Shown: positions 6,386 through 13,970 of the stretch, in pieces
Layout of the letters: every line of letters starts with the position of its first letter
Numbering within the stretch: position 1 is the stretch's first letter
Assembly: GCA_045106055.1 (NCBI GenBank)
Contig: JBGCED010000017.1
Location: 1-13,970 of the forward strand
Direction: 5' to 3'
Source: JBGCED01 sp045106055
Lineage (GTDB): Bacteria > Pseudomonadota > Alphaproteobacteria > CBDDJK01
DNA: 13,970 bases
Made by a program: the position numbers and the translations under genes
The notes under the pieces: generated by a model
Database searches by the model: none
The model's input: the letters and a program-made list of their open reading frames with translations, nothing else
Told to the model about the DNA's origin: nothing

Positions 6386-6395
6386 CAAAAAACAA

Positions 6396-7625
6396 TCAAA
6401 CTGCTTGCTGCAAAAGTGGCAAATTAAGGGCTTCCCACACTTCGCATAAAGCATGGATCAGCCTTTCCATATCCTGATCATTATGATGCGGGGTTGGGGT
6501 TAGCCGCAAACGCTCCGTCCCTGCTGGTACAGTTGGATGATTAATCGGCTGCACATAAATATGATGTTTTTTAAGCAATCTTTCGCTTGCAGCCCTGCAT
6601 TGTTCGGGATCACCAATTAAAATTGGCACAATATGGCACGCTGAATCCATCACAGGAAGCTTTGCTGCTTTTAACATTTTCTTTAACTGATCGGCGCGCA
6701 TCTGATGCTGCGCTCGAAGGGCAACGCCTTGATCGCTCATCAAAAACTTAATGGATTGCAGCGCCCCCGCAGCAATTCCAGGGGGCAGCGCGGTTGTGAA
6801 AATAAAGCCGCTGCCAAAGGATCTTACAAAGTCAATTAACGCCGCCGAACCTGTAATATAGCCGCCAATTACGCCAAAGGCTTTGCCCAGCGTTCCTTGA
6901 ATAATATCAATATCGCCCGCGCAATGATCGCGCTGGGCAATGCCCGCACCGCTTATCCCATACATGCCAACCGCATGGACTTCATCAATATAAGTTAAAG
7001 CATCATATTTCTTTGCTAAGGCTTGAATCTCAGCAATTTTTCCAATATCGCCATCCATTGAATAAACCGATTCATAGGCAATTAATTTTGGTGTATCCTT
7101 GGGGGCTGCGCGCAGCTGTTCTTCCAAATCATGCAAATCATTATGCTTAAATTGGCGGCGTTGAGATTTGGGTGCTTGGCGAATCCCCTCAATCATTGAA
7201 TTATGATTTAAAGCATCGGAATAAATGATTAAATCAGGGATTTTGCGCCCCAAAATGGAAAGCGTTGTAAAGTTTGCAACATAGCCAGAGGTAAAGATTA
7301 ACGCAGCTTCCTTGCCATGAAGCGCAGCAAGCGTTTGTTCCAATTCAACATGAAAATGATTGGTTCCAGAAATATTGCGGGTGCCGCCCGCCCCTGCGCC
7401 TTCGCGTTTGATCGCATCGCGCATCGCATCAATCACAAGCGGATGCTGCCCCATGCCCAGATAATCATTGGAACACCAAACTGTGATCTGGGTTTGCGCT
7501 TTACCATCAGCAAGCCTTGCTTTTGGGAAATTTTTACAATCGCGTTCCAATTGGGCGAAATTACGGTAATTGCCCGCCTGTTTCAGCTTAGACAATTCCG
7601 ATTGGAAAAATTGATCATAATCCAT
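6396..7625 (-). CDS. hemA: 5-aminolevulinate synthase
   Basis: This PLP enzyme condenses glycine and succinyl-CoA to 5-aminolevulinate, the first step of heme synthesis in alphaproteobacteria. The 409-residue length fits the family. Visible motifs are WCSNDYLGMGQHP (50-62), GAGAGGTRNISGTNHFH (76-92, substrate loop), FTSGYVAN (111-118), the PLP-contacting YIDEVHAVGMYG (212-223), and GTLGKAFGVIGGY (244-256), in which Lys248 forms the Schiff base with PLP. Near the end RLRLTPTPHH binds the glycine carboxylate. The close relatives KBL and BioF are less likely because the NDYLGMGQHP and TPTPHH regions are of ALAS type. The gene follows bioY after a 67-bp gap that could hold a promoter. The start has only a weak GGAA upstream. 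The stop is 10 nt from azlC, so azlCD is probably transcribed with it. Confidence 0.98.
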   Translation of the reverse strand: MDYDQFFQSELSKLKQAGNYRNFAQLERDCKNFPKARLADGKAQTQITVWCSNDYLGMGQHPLVIDAMRDAIKREGAGAGGTRNISGTNHFHVELEQTLAALHGKEAALIFTSGYVANFTTLSILGRKIPDLIIYSDALNHNSMIEGIRQAPKSQRRQFKHNDLHDLEEQLRAAPKDTPKLIAYESVYSMDGDIGKIAEIQALAKKYDALTYIDEVHAVGMYGISGAGIAQRDHCAGDIDIIQGTLGKAFGVIGGYITGSAALIDFVRSFGSGFIFTTALPPGIAAGALQSIKFLMSDQGVALRAQHQMRADQLKKMLKAAKLPVMDSACHIVPILIGDPEQCRAASERLLKKHHIYVQPINHPTVPAGTERLRLTPTPHHNDQDMERLIHALCEVWEALNLPLLQQAV

Positions 7626-7692
7626 GAATTAAAGGTTCCAAAACACCTATTGCATTTAATGATGCTTATGTAATACGGGCTTATATATGGCG

Positions 7693-8307
7693 TTACAGCT
7701 TCTTTTTAATAAAATCAGCCACGCTCCAAATCGCGGGAAGACCAACCGTTGCCACAATGATTTTTACAGCATCGCCAACTAAGAAAGGGATTAATCCTTT
7801 TTGAAATAAAATGGCGCTAAGCCCCAAAAACCCGCTTAACCATGCAAGCCCAAACGCATAAATAATGATGTTTCCAAGAATCATTGAAAAAACAACGGAC
7901 ACCATATTCTTGCTTGCACCGCCATCAGAAAGCTTGCCAACGATAAAGCTTGCGACCAAAAAGCCTGCCAAATAGCCGCCTGTGGGGCCAAACATATAGG
8001 CTGAACCTGCGCCAAGTGCAAAGACAGGCGCGCCCAAAAATCCTGCGCCAAGCCAAGCTGCAACCGTTGCCGCGCCAAGCTTGCTGCCATATAAAAAGGC
8101 GATCATCAATACGGCCAAGGTTTGCATTGTAATGGGAACAGCATCAAGCATGATGGTTGCACGCGATGATAAAGATAAAACACCAACCCCAACCGCCATC
8201 AGCAAAATATTAATGCCATATTGGAACATTTTATTTTCATGCACGCCCCAAGTTTGAGCGATGATCGTTTGATTGTTGTTTAAATTACCAGCCGAAGTTT
8301 TTGCCAT
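7693..8307 (-). CDS. bioY: Biotin transporter BioY
   Basis: BioY is the biotin-binding membrane component (S-component) of ECF-type biotin transporters, and some members work without the ATPase partners. The 204-residue protein has about six membrane segments. It shows the family motifs VPITMQTLAVLMIAFLYGSKLG, the biotin-site region AAWLGAGFLGAPVFALGAGSAYMFGPTGGYLAGF, and GDAVKIIVA near the C-terminus. No bioM or bioN is present in the window, so it either acts alone or shares an energising module encoded elsewhere. I chose the ATG at 8305-8307 because AAAAGG lies about 10 nt upstream; ATGs at 8316 and 8334 are in frame but have poor spacing or no ribosome-binding site. It has its own promoter (8380-8409) and a palindromic region in the leader, so it may be regulated independently of ubiA. 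Confidence 0.95.
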   Translation of the reverse strand: MAKTSAGNLNNNQTIIAQTWGVHENKMFQYGINILLMAVGVGVLSLSSRATIMLDAVPITMQTLAVLMIAFLYGSKLGAATVAAWLGAGFLGAPVFALGAGSAYMFGPTGGYLAGFLVASFIVGKLSDGGASKNMVSVVFSMILGNIIIYAFGLAWLSGFLGLSAILFQKGLIPFLVGDAVKIIVATVGLPAIWSVADFIKKKL

Positions 8308-8335
8308 TATGTTCATACCTTTTAAAAGCTCCATA

Positions 8336-8363
8336 AATCATTATGATTATTATTTTATAATCA
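8336..8363. promoter_or_regulatory. Overlapping palindromes in the bioY leader, candidate operator
   Basis: Two inverted repeats share a half-site. AATCAT-T-ATGATT (8336-8348) is a perfect 13-bp palindrome, and TGATTAT-N6-ATAATCA (8344-8363) is a perfect 7-bp dyad. Together they make three alternating AATCA/TGATT half-sites between the putative bioY start of transcription and the start codon. The BioR consensus TTATCTATAA is not present, so the regulator is unknown. Confidence 0.5.
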
Positions 8364-8379
8364 AAAACCTTAATAAAAC

Positions 8380-8409
8380 ATAGTAATCATATATTTCACA
8401 TCAAGTCAA
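8380..8409 (-). promoter_or_regulatory. Candidate sigma70-type promoter for bioY
   Basis: On the minus strand TTGACT (8404-8409) is followed after 18 nt by TACTAT (8380-8385), near-consensus boxes. The -35 box lies 8 nt beyond the ubiA stop codon, so bioY can be transcribed separately from ubiA. Transcription would start near 8373, giving a leader of about 65 nt. Confidence 0.55.
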
Positions 8410-8416
8410 TTTCATA

Positions 8417-9328
8417 TTACACCGAACTTAACAATCCAAGCGCAATTATAAGCCCCACCCATTGGTTGAATTTAAAAAAATATAAACAGTTCTGGGGGTC
8501 ATTAAAACGGATATTCAAGATTTGAATCAGCAATAAGATCGCGGCAAGCACCAAGCTTAACTGCCAGAGAATCTTATCTATGCCGATAAACCGCCCCCCT
8601 AAATATAAAAAAACAATCATCAGGCAATAAAATAAGGCAATCCACAAGCGGCTATGATCGCCAAATTTAAGCGCGGTTGACTTAACGCCAACATATTGAT
8701 CATCCTTTTTATCTTGATGGGCGTAAATTGTATCATAGCCCATCGTCCACATAAAGCCAGCGCCATAAAACATCAGCGCGCCAAGCCACAAGTTTAAATC
8801 CTGATGAAAGCCAACAAAGCTTACAAACCCAATCCATATGCCCCAATTAAACACGATCCCCAGCATGGCTTGCGGATACCAAGTAATTCGTTTCATAAAG
8901 GGATATAGCAGAATTAGGGGTAAGGATAATGCGCCAACAATCCATGCTTCAAAGGGAAACAGCAACAGAATCATCAGCCCAAGCAGCAGCTGAAGCATTA
9001 AAAAGAAAAGGGCTTGAATTTGTGTAATTGCGCCCGAGGCAAGCGGGCGGTCTTTGGTGCGTTCAACCTTGCGGTCATAATCAACATCAACCATATCATT
9101 GATCGTGCAGCCTGCGCCGCGCAATAAAAATGCGCCAATCACCGCAAGCACCATCCATAAGAATAGCTGCGGCGAATCAACGATGCCGCCCCCAGCTTCA
9201 AGCTTTGCACCAATCACCAAGCCCCACCATGTCGGCAGCAATAAAAGCCATGTGCCAATCGGCTTATCCAGCCGTGCCAGCCTTATAAAAGGATCAAGCC
9301 TTTTGGGAATTATCTTCAGAAATGCCAT
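8417..9328 (-). CDS. ubiA: 4-hydroxybenzoate polyprenyltransferase
   Basis: UbiA attaches the polyprenyl tail to 4-hydroxybenzoate in ubiquinone synthesis, within the inner membrane. The 303-residue protein has about eight or nine hydrophobic segments and both Asp-rich prenyl-diphosphate motifs: NDMVDVDYD (77-85) within RGAGCTINDMVDVDYDRK, and YDTIYAHQDKKDD (198-210), which is followed by VGVKSTAL, typical of UbiA. The N-terminus RLARLDKPIGTWLLLLPTWWG contains the family's 4-hydroxybenzoate-side motif (KPIGTWLLLLPxxW). Related heme O synthases and other prenyltransferases lack this combination. The start ATG (9326-9328) has no clear Shine-Dalgarno sequence. The gene is divergent from the formate dehydrogenase genes and stops just before the bioY promoter; no terminator hairpin is visible between them. 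Confidence 0.97.
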   Translation of the reverse strand: MAFLKIIPKRLDPFIRLARLDKPIGTWLLLLPTWWGLVIGAKLEAGGGIVDSPQLFLWMVLAVIGAFLLRGAGCTINDMVDVDYDRKVERTKDRPLASGAITQIQALFFLMLQLLLGLMILLLFPFEAWIVGALSLPLILLYPFMKRITWYPQAMLGIVFNWGIWIGFVSFVGFHQDLNLWLGALMFYGAGFMWTMGYDTIYAHQDKKDDQYVGVKSTALKFGDHSRLWIALFYCLMIVFLYLGGRFIGIDKILWQLSLVLAAILLLIQILNIRFNDPQNCLYFFKFNQWVGLIIALGLLSSV

Positions 9329-9374
9329 TTAAAAAGTCGCATATTAAATAAAATTAAGGCGCAGGTGAAAAGTA

Positions 9375-9433
9375 TTTAACGGTGAGTATATTTACTGATA
9401 TAGTCTAAATAGAATAAGGTCACTATATAGGGG
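9375..9433 (+). promoter_or_regulatory. Candidate promoter, inverted repeat and ribosome-binding site before the formate dehydrogenase genes
   Basis: TTTAAC (9375-9380) and TATAGT (9399-9404) with an 18-nt spacer are a possible promoter. Overlapping it is ATTTA-N11-TAAAT (9390-9410), an inverted repeat with the size of many LysR-type operator sites. AGGGG (9429-9433) is a good ribosome-binding site 6 nt before ATG 9440. The promoter and operator calls are weak in such AT-rich DNA. Confidence 0.35.
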
Positions 9434-9439
9434 TTTCAT

Positions 9440-11143
9440 ATGGGTGAACAAGATCAAAAGTCAAATCAGAATCTTAAAAATATGAAGCGTAAGGGCGGGG
9501 GACGCATTACCAATCGCGGGCGTGTGTTGGATGAAGATGCAATTCCAGAATTAAAAAACTTAATTGGCGATGCCCCTTATGGGCAAGATTTAACGATTGA
9601 ATATCTGCATCTTATTCAAGATCATTATGGCTATTTGCCGCAACGCCTATTGCATGGGCTAGCAAGCTTACTGCGATTATCAATGGCTGCAATTTGGGAG
9701 GTTGCAAGCTTTTATCATCATTTTGACCTAACCCAATATCCAAGCGGACAAGCCCCCACCGCAAGATTGCGCATTTGCACCAGCGTCAGCTGTCATTTAT
9801 ATGATTCACAAGCCTTGTTGGAAGATGTAAAGAAAATTTGCGGCGATCATATTAAGGTGGAAGCAGCCCCCTGCATGGGGCTGTGCGATCAAGCCCCTGC
9901 TGCCATGCTTGGCAAAAACCCAATGGGCAAGGTAAATCCGCAACTGTTAAAAGATGCAACCGATCAAATGGCGGTAACGCCCGCCCTGCCCCCTTATCAA
10001 TCGCTGGGGGATTATGAAGCCGAAGGCGGCTTTGATTCCTTAACCGCGCTTGTGAACGGCGATACACGCGCGGAAACCATCGTTGAAATATTAAGCGATT
10101 CGGGGCTGCGCGGGCTTGGCGGCGCGGGCTTTCCCACAGGGCGTAAATGGGATTTGGTTAGAAATGCGGCTGGCACAAAATTAATGGCGGTTAATGCGGA
10201 TGAGGGCGAGCCTGGCACATTCAAAGACCGCCATTATTTATCGCAAAAACCGTTTCAATTCCTAGAAGGCGTGTTGATCGCAGCCAAAATTGTTGAAGCC
10301 GAAGCCGTTTATATTTATTTGCGCGATGAATATCCGCAATTACATGATGTTTTGCGCATGGCGATTGCTGAAATGACAGCAAAACCTGCACTTTCAGGAC
10401 ATACAAAGCTGATTTTACGGCGCGGTGCAGGCGCTTATATTTGCGGCGAAGAATCCGCAATGATCGAATCGATTGAGGGAAAACGCGGGCTTCCGCGCCA
10501 TCGCCCGCCCTATGTTGCGCAAAAGGGAATTTTCAATCAGCCAACCTTGGTCAATAATGTTGAAACCCTATATTGGGTGCCGCATATTCTAAAAGAAGGC
10601 GCAAAATCCTTTGCCAATCAAGGCATAAATGGTGCAAAAGGGCTTAGAAGCTATAGTGTTTCTGGCAGGGTTAAAAATCCAGGCGTAAAATTAACCCCCG
10701 CAGGAATTACCGTTCAAGCCTTGATCGATGAATATTGCGGCGGCATGGAACAGGGGCATGAATTTGCTGCCTATTTGCCAGGCGGCGCATCTGGCGGCAT
10801 CTTGCCCGCAAGCCTTAACCAGCTTCCCCTAGAATTTGGTGCATTGGAAGAATATGGCTGTTTTGTTGGATCGCACGCCGTTGTTATCTTTTCAACCCAA
10901 GATGATTTAAAGGAAATTGTTAAAAATCTAACCCATTTCTTTGCGGATGAAAGCTGCGGTCAATGCACGCCATGCCGCGCGGGCTGCGATAAATCATTAA
11001 GCTTGATGAATGATAATCAATGGGATGAAGCGATGCTGGGTGATATTGGACAATGGATGAGCGATGCTTCCATTTGCGGGCTTGGGCAAGCGGCATCCAA
11101 CCCTGCTAAATCTTATTTTAAATATTTTAAGGATGCTGTTTAA
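9440..11143 (+). CDS. NAD-dependent formate dehydrogenase, fused gamma-beta (diaphorase) subunit
   Basis: This 567-residue protein joins two complex I-like modules. Residues ~35-175 are a NuoE/FdsG domain with a [2Fe-2S] site, C113-x4-C118 and C145-x3-C149 (APCMGLC). Residues ~210-560 are a NuoF/FdsB domain: FMN and NADH site GLRGLGGAGFPTGRKW (222-237) and GAGAYICGEESA (329-340), then a [4Fe-4S] site C506-x2-C509-x2-C512 plus C546. It passes electrons from the catalytic subunit to NAD+ through FMN in the cytoplasm. Separate FdsG and FdsB occur in Rhodobacter and Cupriavidus; the fused form is that of Methylobacterium Fdh1B. The first ~30 residues are a polar, basic leader. AGGGG lies 6 nt before the ATG. 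The stop TAA is immediately followed by the alpha-subunit ATG, so the two form an operon. A hydrogenase diaphorase is ruled out by the next gene. Confidence 0.95.
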   Translation: MGEQDQKSNQNLKNMKRKGGGRITNRGRVLDEDAIPELKNLIGDAPYGQDLTIEYLHLIQDHYGYLPQRLLHGLASLLRLSMAAIWEVASFYHHFDLTQYPSGQAPTARLRICTSVSCHLYDSQALLEDVKKICGDHIKVEAAPCMGLCDQAPAAMLGKNPMGKVNPQLLKDATDQMAVTPALPPYQSLGDYEAEGGFDSLTALVNGDTRAETIVEILSDSGLRGLGGAGFPTGRKWDLVRNAAGTKLMAVNADEGEPGTFKDRHYLSQKPFQFLEGVLIAAKIVEAEAVYIYLRDEYPQLHDVLRMAIAEMTAKPALSGHTKLILRRGAGAYICGEESAMIESIEGKRGLPRHRPPYVAQKGIFNQPTLVNNVETLYWVPHILKEGAKSFANQGINGAKGLRSYSVSGRVKNPGVKLTPAGITVQALIDEYCGGMEQGHEFAAYLPGGASGGILPASLNQLPLEFGALEEYGCFVGSHAVVIFSTQDDLKEIVKNLTHFFADESCGQCTPCRAGCDKSLSLMNDNQWDEAMLGDIGQWMSDASICGLGQAASNPAKSYFKYFKDAV

Positions 11144-13970
11144 ATGGTTGATTTGAAAAACAAAAATAACGATCAAGACATAGCAACATTGGATCAAGCC
11201 AAAGTTAATTTTACCCTTAATGGCAGAAAAATAGAATCCGATTCTGATAAAAGCCTATGGACGATTGCCAAGGAAATTGGGCTTAATATTCCCCATCTAT
11301 GCCATAAGGATTCGGTGGATTACCGCCCTGATGGAAATTGCCGTGCCTGTATGGTTGAAATTGATGGTGAGCGCACGCTTGCGGCATCTTGCATCCGCAA
11401 GCCAACCGAAGGCATGGTGGTCAATACCGCAACCCCGCGCGCCAAAAAAGCACGCGAAATGCTGTTTAAAGCTTTGATGGTGGATCAGCCCCCGCCCGAA
11501 AAAGCGCATGATCAAGATTCTGAATTTTGGAATTGGACGCGTAAAATGGGGCTTAAAGTCAATGATAATGGGGATGAAAGCGTCAAGCTTCCCAAAAACA
11601 CCCATCATTCACAGCCGATTGCGCCCGATCAAAGCCACCCCGCAATTGCGGTTAATTTGGATGCTTGCATTCAATGCGGGCTTTGTGTGCGTGCTTGCCG
11701 CGAAGTTCAGGCCAATGATGTGATCGGCATGGCTGGGCGCGGCGCAGATACCAAAATCATCTTTGATTTTGATGATCCGATGGGGGCTTCCACCTGTGTT
11801 GCTTGCGGTGAATGCGTACAAGCCTGCCCAACTGGTGCATTAATGGAAGCAAATCTGTTGGATGAGCATCAAGTGATCGCGCATAAAGCCGATAAGATTG
11901 TGGATAGCGTATGCCCCTATTGCGGGGTTGGCTGCCAGACCAGCGTTCATGTCAAGGATGATAAGATCATTAAAATTGATGGGCGCGAGGGCCCTGCCAA
12001 TGAAAACCGCCTATGCGTTAAGGGGCGCTTTGGCTATGATTATATTCATCATCCAGAGCGTCTGACAAAACCGCTTATTCGCAAAGCAAATGCGCCCAAA
12101 ATCTGGGATCAGCCAATTAACCACGATAATTATCTTGATGTGTTTGAGGAAACCACATGGGAAAATGCCCTAACGCTTGCGGCAGCGGGCTTAACAAGGA
12201 TCAAAACAGAACAAGGCGGCAATGCGCTTGCTGGCTTTGGTTCAGCCAAAGGATCAAATGAAGAAGCCTATTTATTTCAAAAATTATTCCGCCAAGGGCT
12301 AACCACCAATAATGTCGATCATTGCACCAGATTATGCCATGCTTCATCGGTTGCAGCCTTGATGGAAAGCATTAATTCAGGTGCGGTATCTGCCCCCTTT
12401 GGTGCGGTAAAAGATTCCGAACTTATCATTGTCATCGGCGCACGCCCTGCTGAAAATCATCCCGTTGCTGCAACCTATATGAAAAATGCGGCAAAGGCGG
12501 GGGCAACCTTGATTGTGATGGATCCGCGCGGGCAAAATCAAGGCTTGTCGCGCTATGCAGATCATGTTGTTCAGTTTAAAGCAGGCAGCGATGTTGCCTT
12601 GTTAAATGCAATGATCCATACGATCATTACCGAAGATTTGGTTGATCATGCCTATATTGAACAGCGCACCGAAGATTATGATTTACTGGTTGAATCAATT
12701 CAAAATTTCACCCCCGAAGCCATGCAGGAAATTTGCGGCATTGATGCCGAACGCATTAAAATGCTGGCGCGGCTTTATGCAAAATCAAATGCGTCCATCA
12801 TATTTTGGGGGATGGGCATATCGCAGCATGTTCACGGCACCGATAATGCGCGCGCGCTGATTGCACTTTCACTGATCACGGGGCAGATCGGGCGCCCTGG
12901 CACGGGGCTTCATCCGCTGCGCGGTCAAAATAATGTGCAAGGCGCATCGGATGCGGGGCTTATTCCCATGGTTTATCCTGATTATCAACGCGTTGATGAT
13001 GAAAGCAACCAGATCATGTTTGAAGCCGCGTGGGAGCGCGATGATTTGGATAATCAACCAGGGCTAACCGTGGTTGAAATCATTGATGCGATCCATGATG
13101 ATAAGATCAAGGGCATGTATATTATGGGGGAAAATCCTGCAATGTCTGATCCTGATCAGCAACATGCGCGCGAAGCCCTTGCAAAATTGGATCATTTGGT
13201 GGTTCAAGATATTTTCCTGACCGAAACCGCCGCTTTTGCGGATATTATCTTTCCTGCATCCGCCCACGCAGAAAAGCTTGGCACCTATACCAACACCAAC
13301 CGCGAAATTCAAATTGGCAGACCCGCCGTTGCCTTGCCTGGGGAAGCCAAACAAGATTGGTGGCTGATTCAAGAAATGGCAAAGCGCATTGGTTTAAATT
13401 GGACTTATGCAGGCCCATCTGAAATTTGTGATGAAATGTCTGCGCTGATGTTCTCGCGCAATTATATTACATGGAAGCGGATTGAAAGCGAAGATTGCGT
13501 GACTTATCCTTGCACCGCTGCGGATATGGAGGGGCTGGCGATTGTCTTTGCAAATGGCTTTCCAACCCTAACGGGGCGTGCAAAGATTGTGCCTGCGCGC
13601 TATAGCCCGCCTGATGAGCTTCCAGATGAGGATTATCCCTTTATCCTAACCACAGGGCGTTTGCTTGAACATTGGCATACGGGGGCGATGACCCGCAGGT
13701 CAAACGCGCTTGACAGTCTTGAACCTGATCCGATTGCCTGTTTAAACCGCCATGATATGCGCAAAATGCAGCTGGAAGCTGGCACATTGATCGAGGTTAA
13801 AACCAGACGCGGCAAAATTAAATTAAAAGCAAGAATGGATAATGATATTCCAGAAGGCATGGTCTTTATCCCCTTCTGCTTCCATGAAGCCGCCGCCAAT
13901 TTACTGACCAACCCCAAGCTTGACCCTTATGGCAAAATCCCAGAATTTAAATATTGCGCCGCCCAAATAA
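11144..13970 (+). CDS. fdhA: Formate dehydrogenase alpha (catalytic, Mo/W-bis-MGD) subunit, 3' end outside window
   Basis: It oxidises formate to CO2 at a bis-pterin Mo or W centre and feeds electrons to the gamma-beta subunit. The frame is open from ATG 11144 to the window edge (942 codons). In order: a [2Fe-2S] domain (C53, C66, C69, C83); two [4Fe-4S] sites (C175/178/181/185 and C218/221/224/228, the latter followed by PTGAL); a [4Fe-4S] site at the start of the pterin domain (C257/C260/C264/C291, then VKGRFG); and the active site TRLCHASSV with Cys398 as metal ligand and His399. Cysteine, not selenocysteine, is encoded (TGC at 12335-12337). RLLEHWHTGAMTRR near the C-terminus is also typical. 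The last visible residues, GKIPEFKYCAAQI, match the usual C-terminus, so only a few codons should be missing. AAGGA (11129-11133) is the ribosome-binding site. Accessory fdhD and fdsD are not visible; they may follow. Confidence 0.96.
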   Translation, partial: MVDLKNKNNDQDIATLDQAKVNFTLNGRKIESDSDKSLWTIAKEIGLNIPHLCHKDSVDYRPDGNCRACMVEIDGERTLAASCIRKPTEGMVVNTATPRAKKAREMLFKALMVDQPPPEKAHDQDSEFWNWTRKMGLKVNDNGDESVKLPKNTHHSQPIAPDQSHPAIAVNLDACIQCGLCVRACREVQANDVIGMAGRGADTKIIFDFDDPMGASTCVACGECVQACPTGALMEANLLDEHQVIAHKADKIVDSVCPYCGVGCQTSVHVKDDKIIKIDGREGPANENRLCVKGRFGYDYIHHPERLTKPLIRKANAPKIWDQPINHDNYLDVFEETTWENALTLAAAGLTRIKTEQGGNALAGFGSAKGSNEEAYLFQKLFRQGLTTNNVDHCTRLCHASSVAALMESINSGAVSAPFGAVKDSELIIVIGARPAENHPVAATYMKNAAKAGATLIVMDPRGQNQGLSRYADHVVQFKAGSDVALLNAMIHTIITEDLVDHAYIEQRTEDYDLLVESIQNFTPEAMQEICGIDAERIKMLARLYAKSNASIIFWGMGISQHVHGTDNARALIALSLITGQIGRPGTGLHPLRGQNNVQGASDAGLIPMVYPDYQRVDDESNQIMFEAAWERDDLDNQPGLTVVEIIDAIHDDKIKGMYIMGENPAMSDPDQQHAREALAKLDHLVVQDIFLTETAAFADIIFPASAHAEKLGTYTNTNREIQIGRPAVALPGEAKQDWWLIQEMAKRIGLNWTYAGPSEICDEMSALMFSRNYITWKRIESEDCVTYPCTAADMEGLAIVFANGFPTLTGRAKIVPARYSPPDELPDEDYPFILTTGRLLEHWHTGAMTRRSNALDSLEPDPIACLNRHDMRKMQLEAGTLIEVKTRRGKIKLKARMDNDIPEGMVFIPFCFHEAAANLLTNPKLDPYGKIPEFKYCAAQI

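Noticed and set aside
5791..6427. Short plus-strand and minus-strand frames overlapping azlC
   Set aside because: They are low-complexity antisense or out-of-frame readings of azlC without ribosome-binding sites.
8351..8360. TTAT..ATAA sequence upstream of bioY as a BioR box
   Set aside because: The centre has the wrong length and bases compared with TTATCTATAA.
12321..12340. Possible selenocysteine codon in the formate dehydrogenase active site
   Set aside because: The codon at the metal-ligand position is TGC (Cys398), and the frame contains no internal TGA.
11265..13917. Several 60-100 residue open frames on both strands within the alpha-subunit gene
   Set aside because: All are shadows of the continuous fdhA frame, whose codon-by-codon reading shows the expected iron-sulfur and pterin motifs throughout.

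Overview
The window is ordinary chromosomal DNA, probably from a fairly AT-rich alphaproteobacterium. The lineage call rests on a C4-pathway (Shemin) 5-aminolevulinate synthase, a Fur-family regulator without the CxxC zinc motif and ending in an alphaproteobacterial-type HRLELYG tail, a formate dehydrogenase whose gamma and beta subunits are fused as in Methylobacterium Fdh1, and BioY and UbiA of the usual alphaproteobacterial type. LpxC and UbiA show a Gram-negative cell with lipid A and ubiquinone. No species can be named from the sequence alone.

Layout. (1) Positions 1-300 hold the end of a plus-strand gene with a helix-turn-helix, open at the left edge. (2) A Fur-family regulator (339-791) and an upstream glutathione S-transferase (852-1583) run on the minus strand, separated by a 15-bp tandem repeat. 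(3) A 331-bp AT-rich divergent region leads to lpxC (1915-2955, plus), which encodes an unusual N-terminal extension. (4) From 9328 down to 2960 eight genes lie on the minus strand, in transcription order ubiA, bioY, hemA, azlC, azlD, a rhomboid protease, a nitroreductase and a Sua5-type tRNA threonylcarbamoyladenosine synthase. The segment azlC to sua5 is tightly packed, with 4-nt and 10-nt overlaps and a 21-nt gap, and looks like one operon. bioY has a good sigma70-like promoter of its own. (5) After a 111-bp divergent region, the plus strand carries the two-subunit NAD-linked formate dehydrogenase: a fused gamma-beta diaphorase subunit, then the molybdenum/tungsten catalytic alpha subunit, which runs off the right edge a few codons before its expected end.

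How the genes fit together. Most are housekeeping: lipid A (lpxC), ubiquinone (ubiA), heme (hemA), biotin uptake (bioY), tRNA t6A (sua5) and metal regulation (fur). The formate dehydrogenase supplies NADH from formate, using FMN, several iron-sulfur clusters and a pterin-bound Mo or W, with cysteine rather than selenocysteine as metal ligand.

I see no defence system, CRISPR array, insertion sequence, rRNA or tRNA, and no convincing new multi-gene system. The points most worth a second look are small: two unrelated 15-bp tandem repeats (one before fur containing GANTC sites, one coding for HPTSP repeats in the Sua5 linker), the long N-terminus and structured leader of lpxC, and overlapping palindromes just downstream of the bioY promoter.
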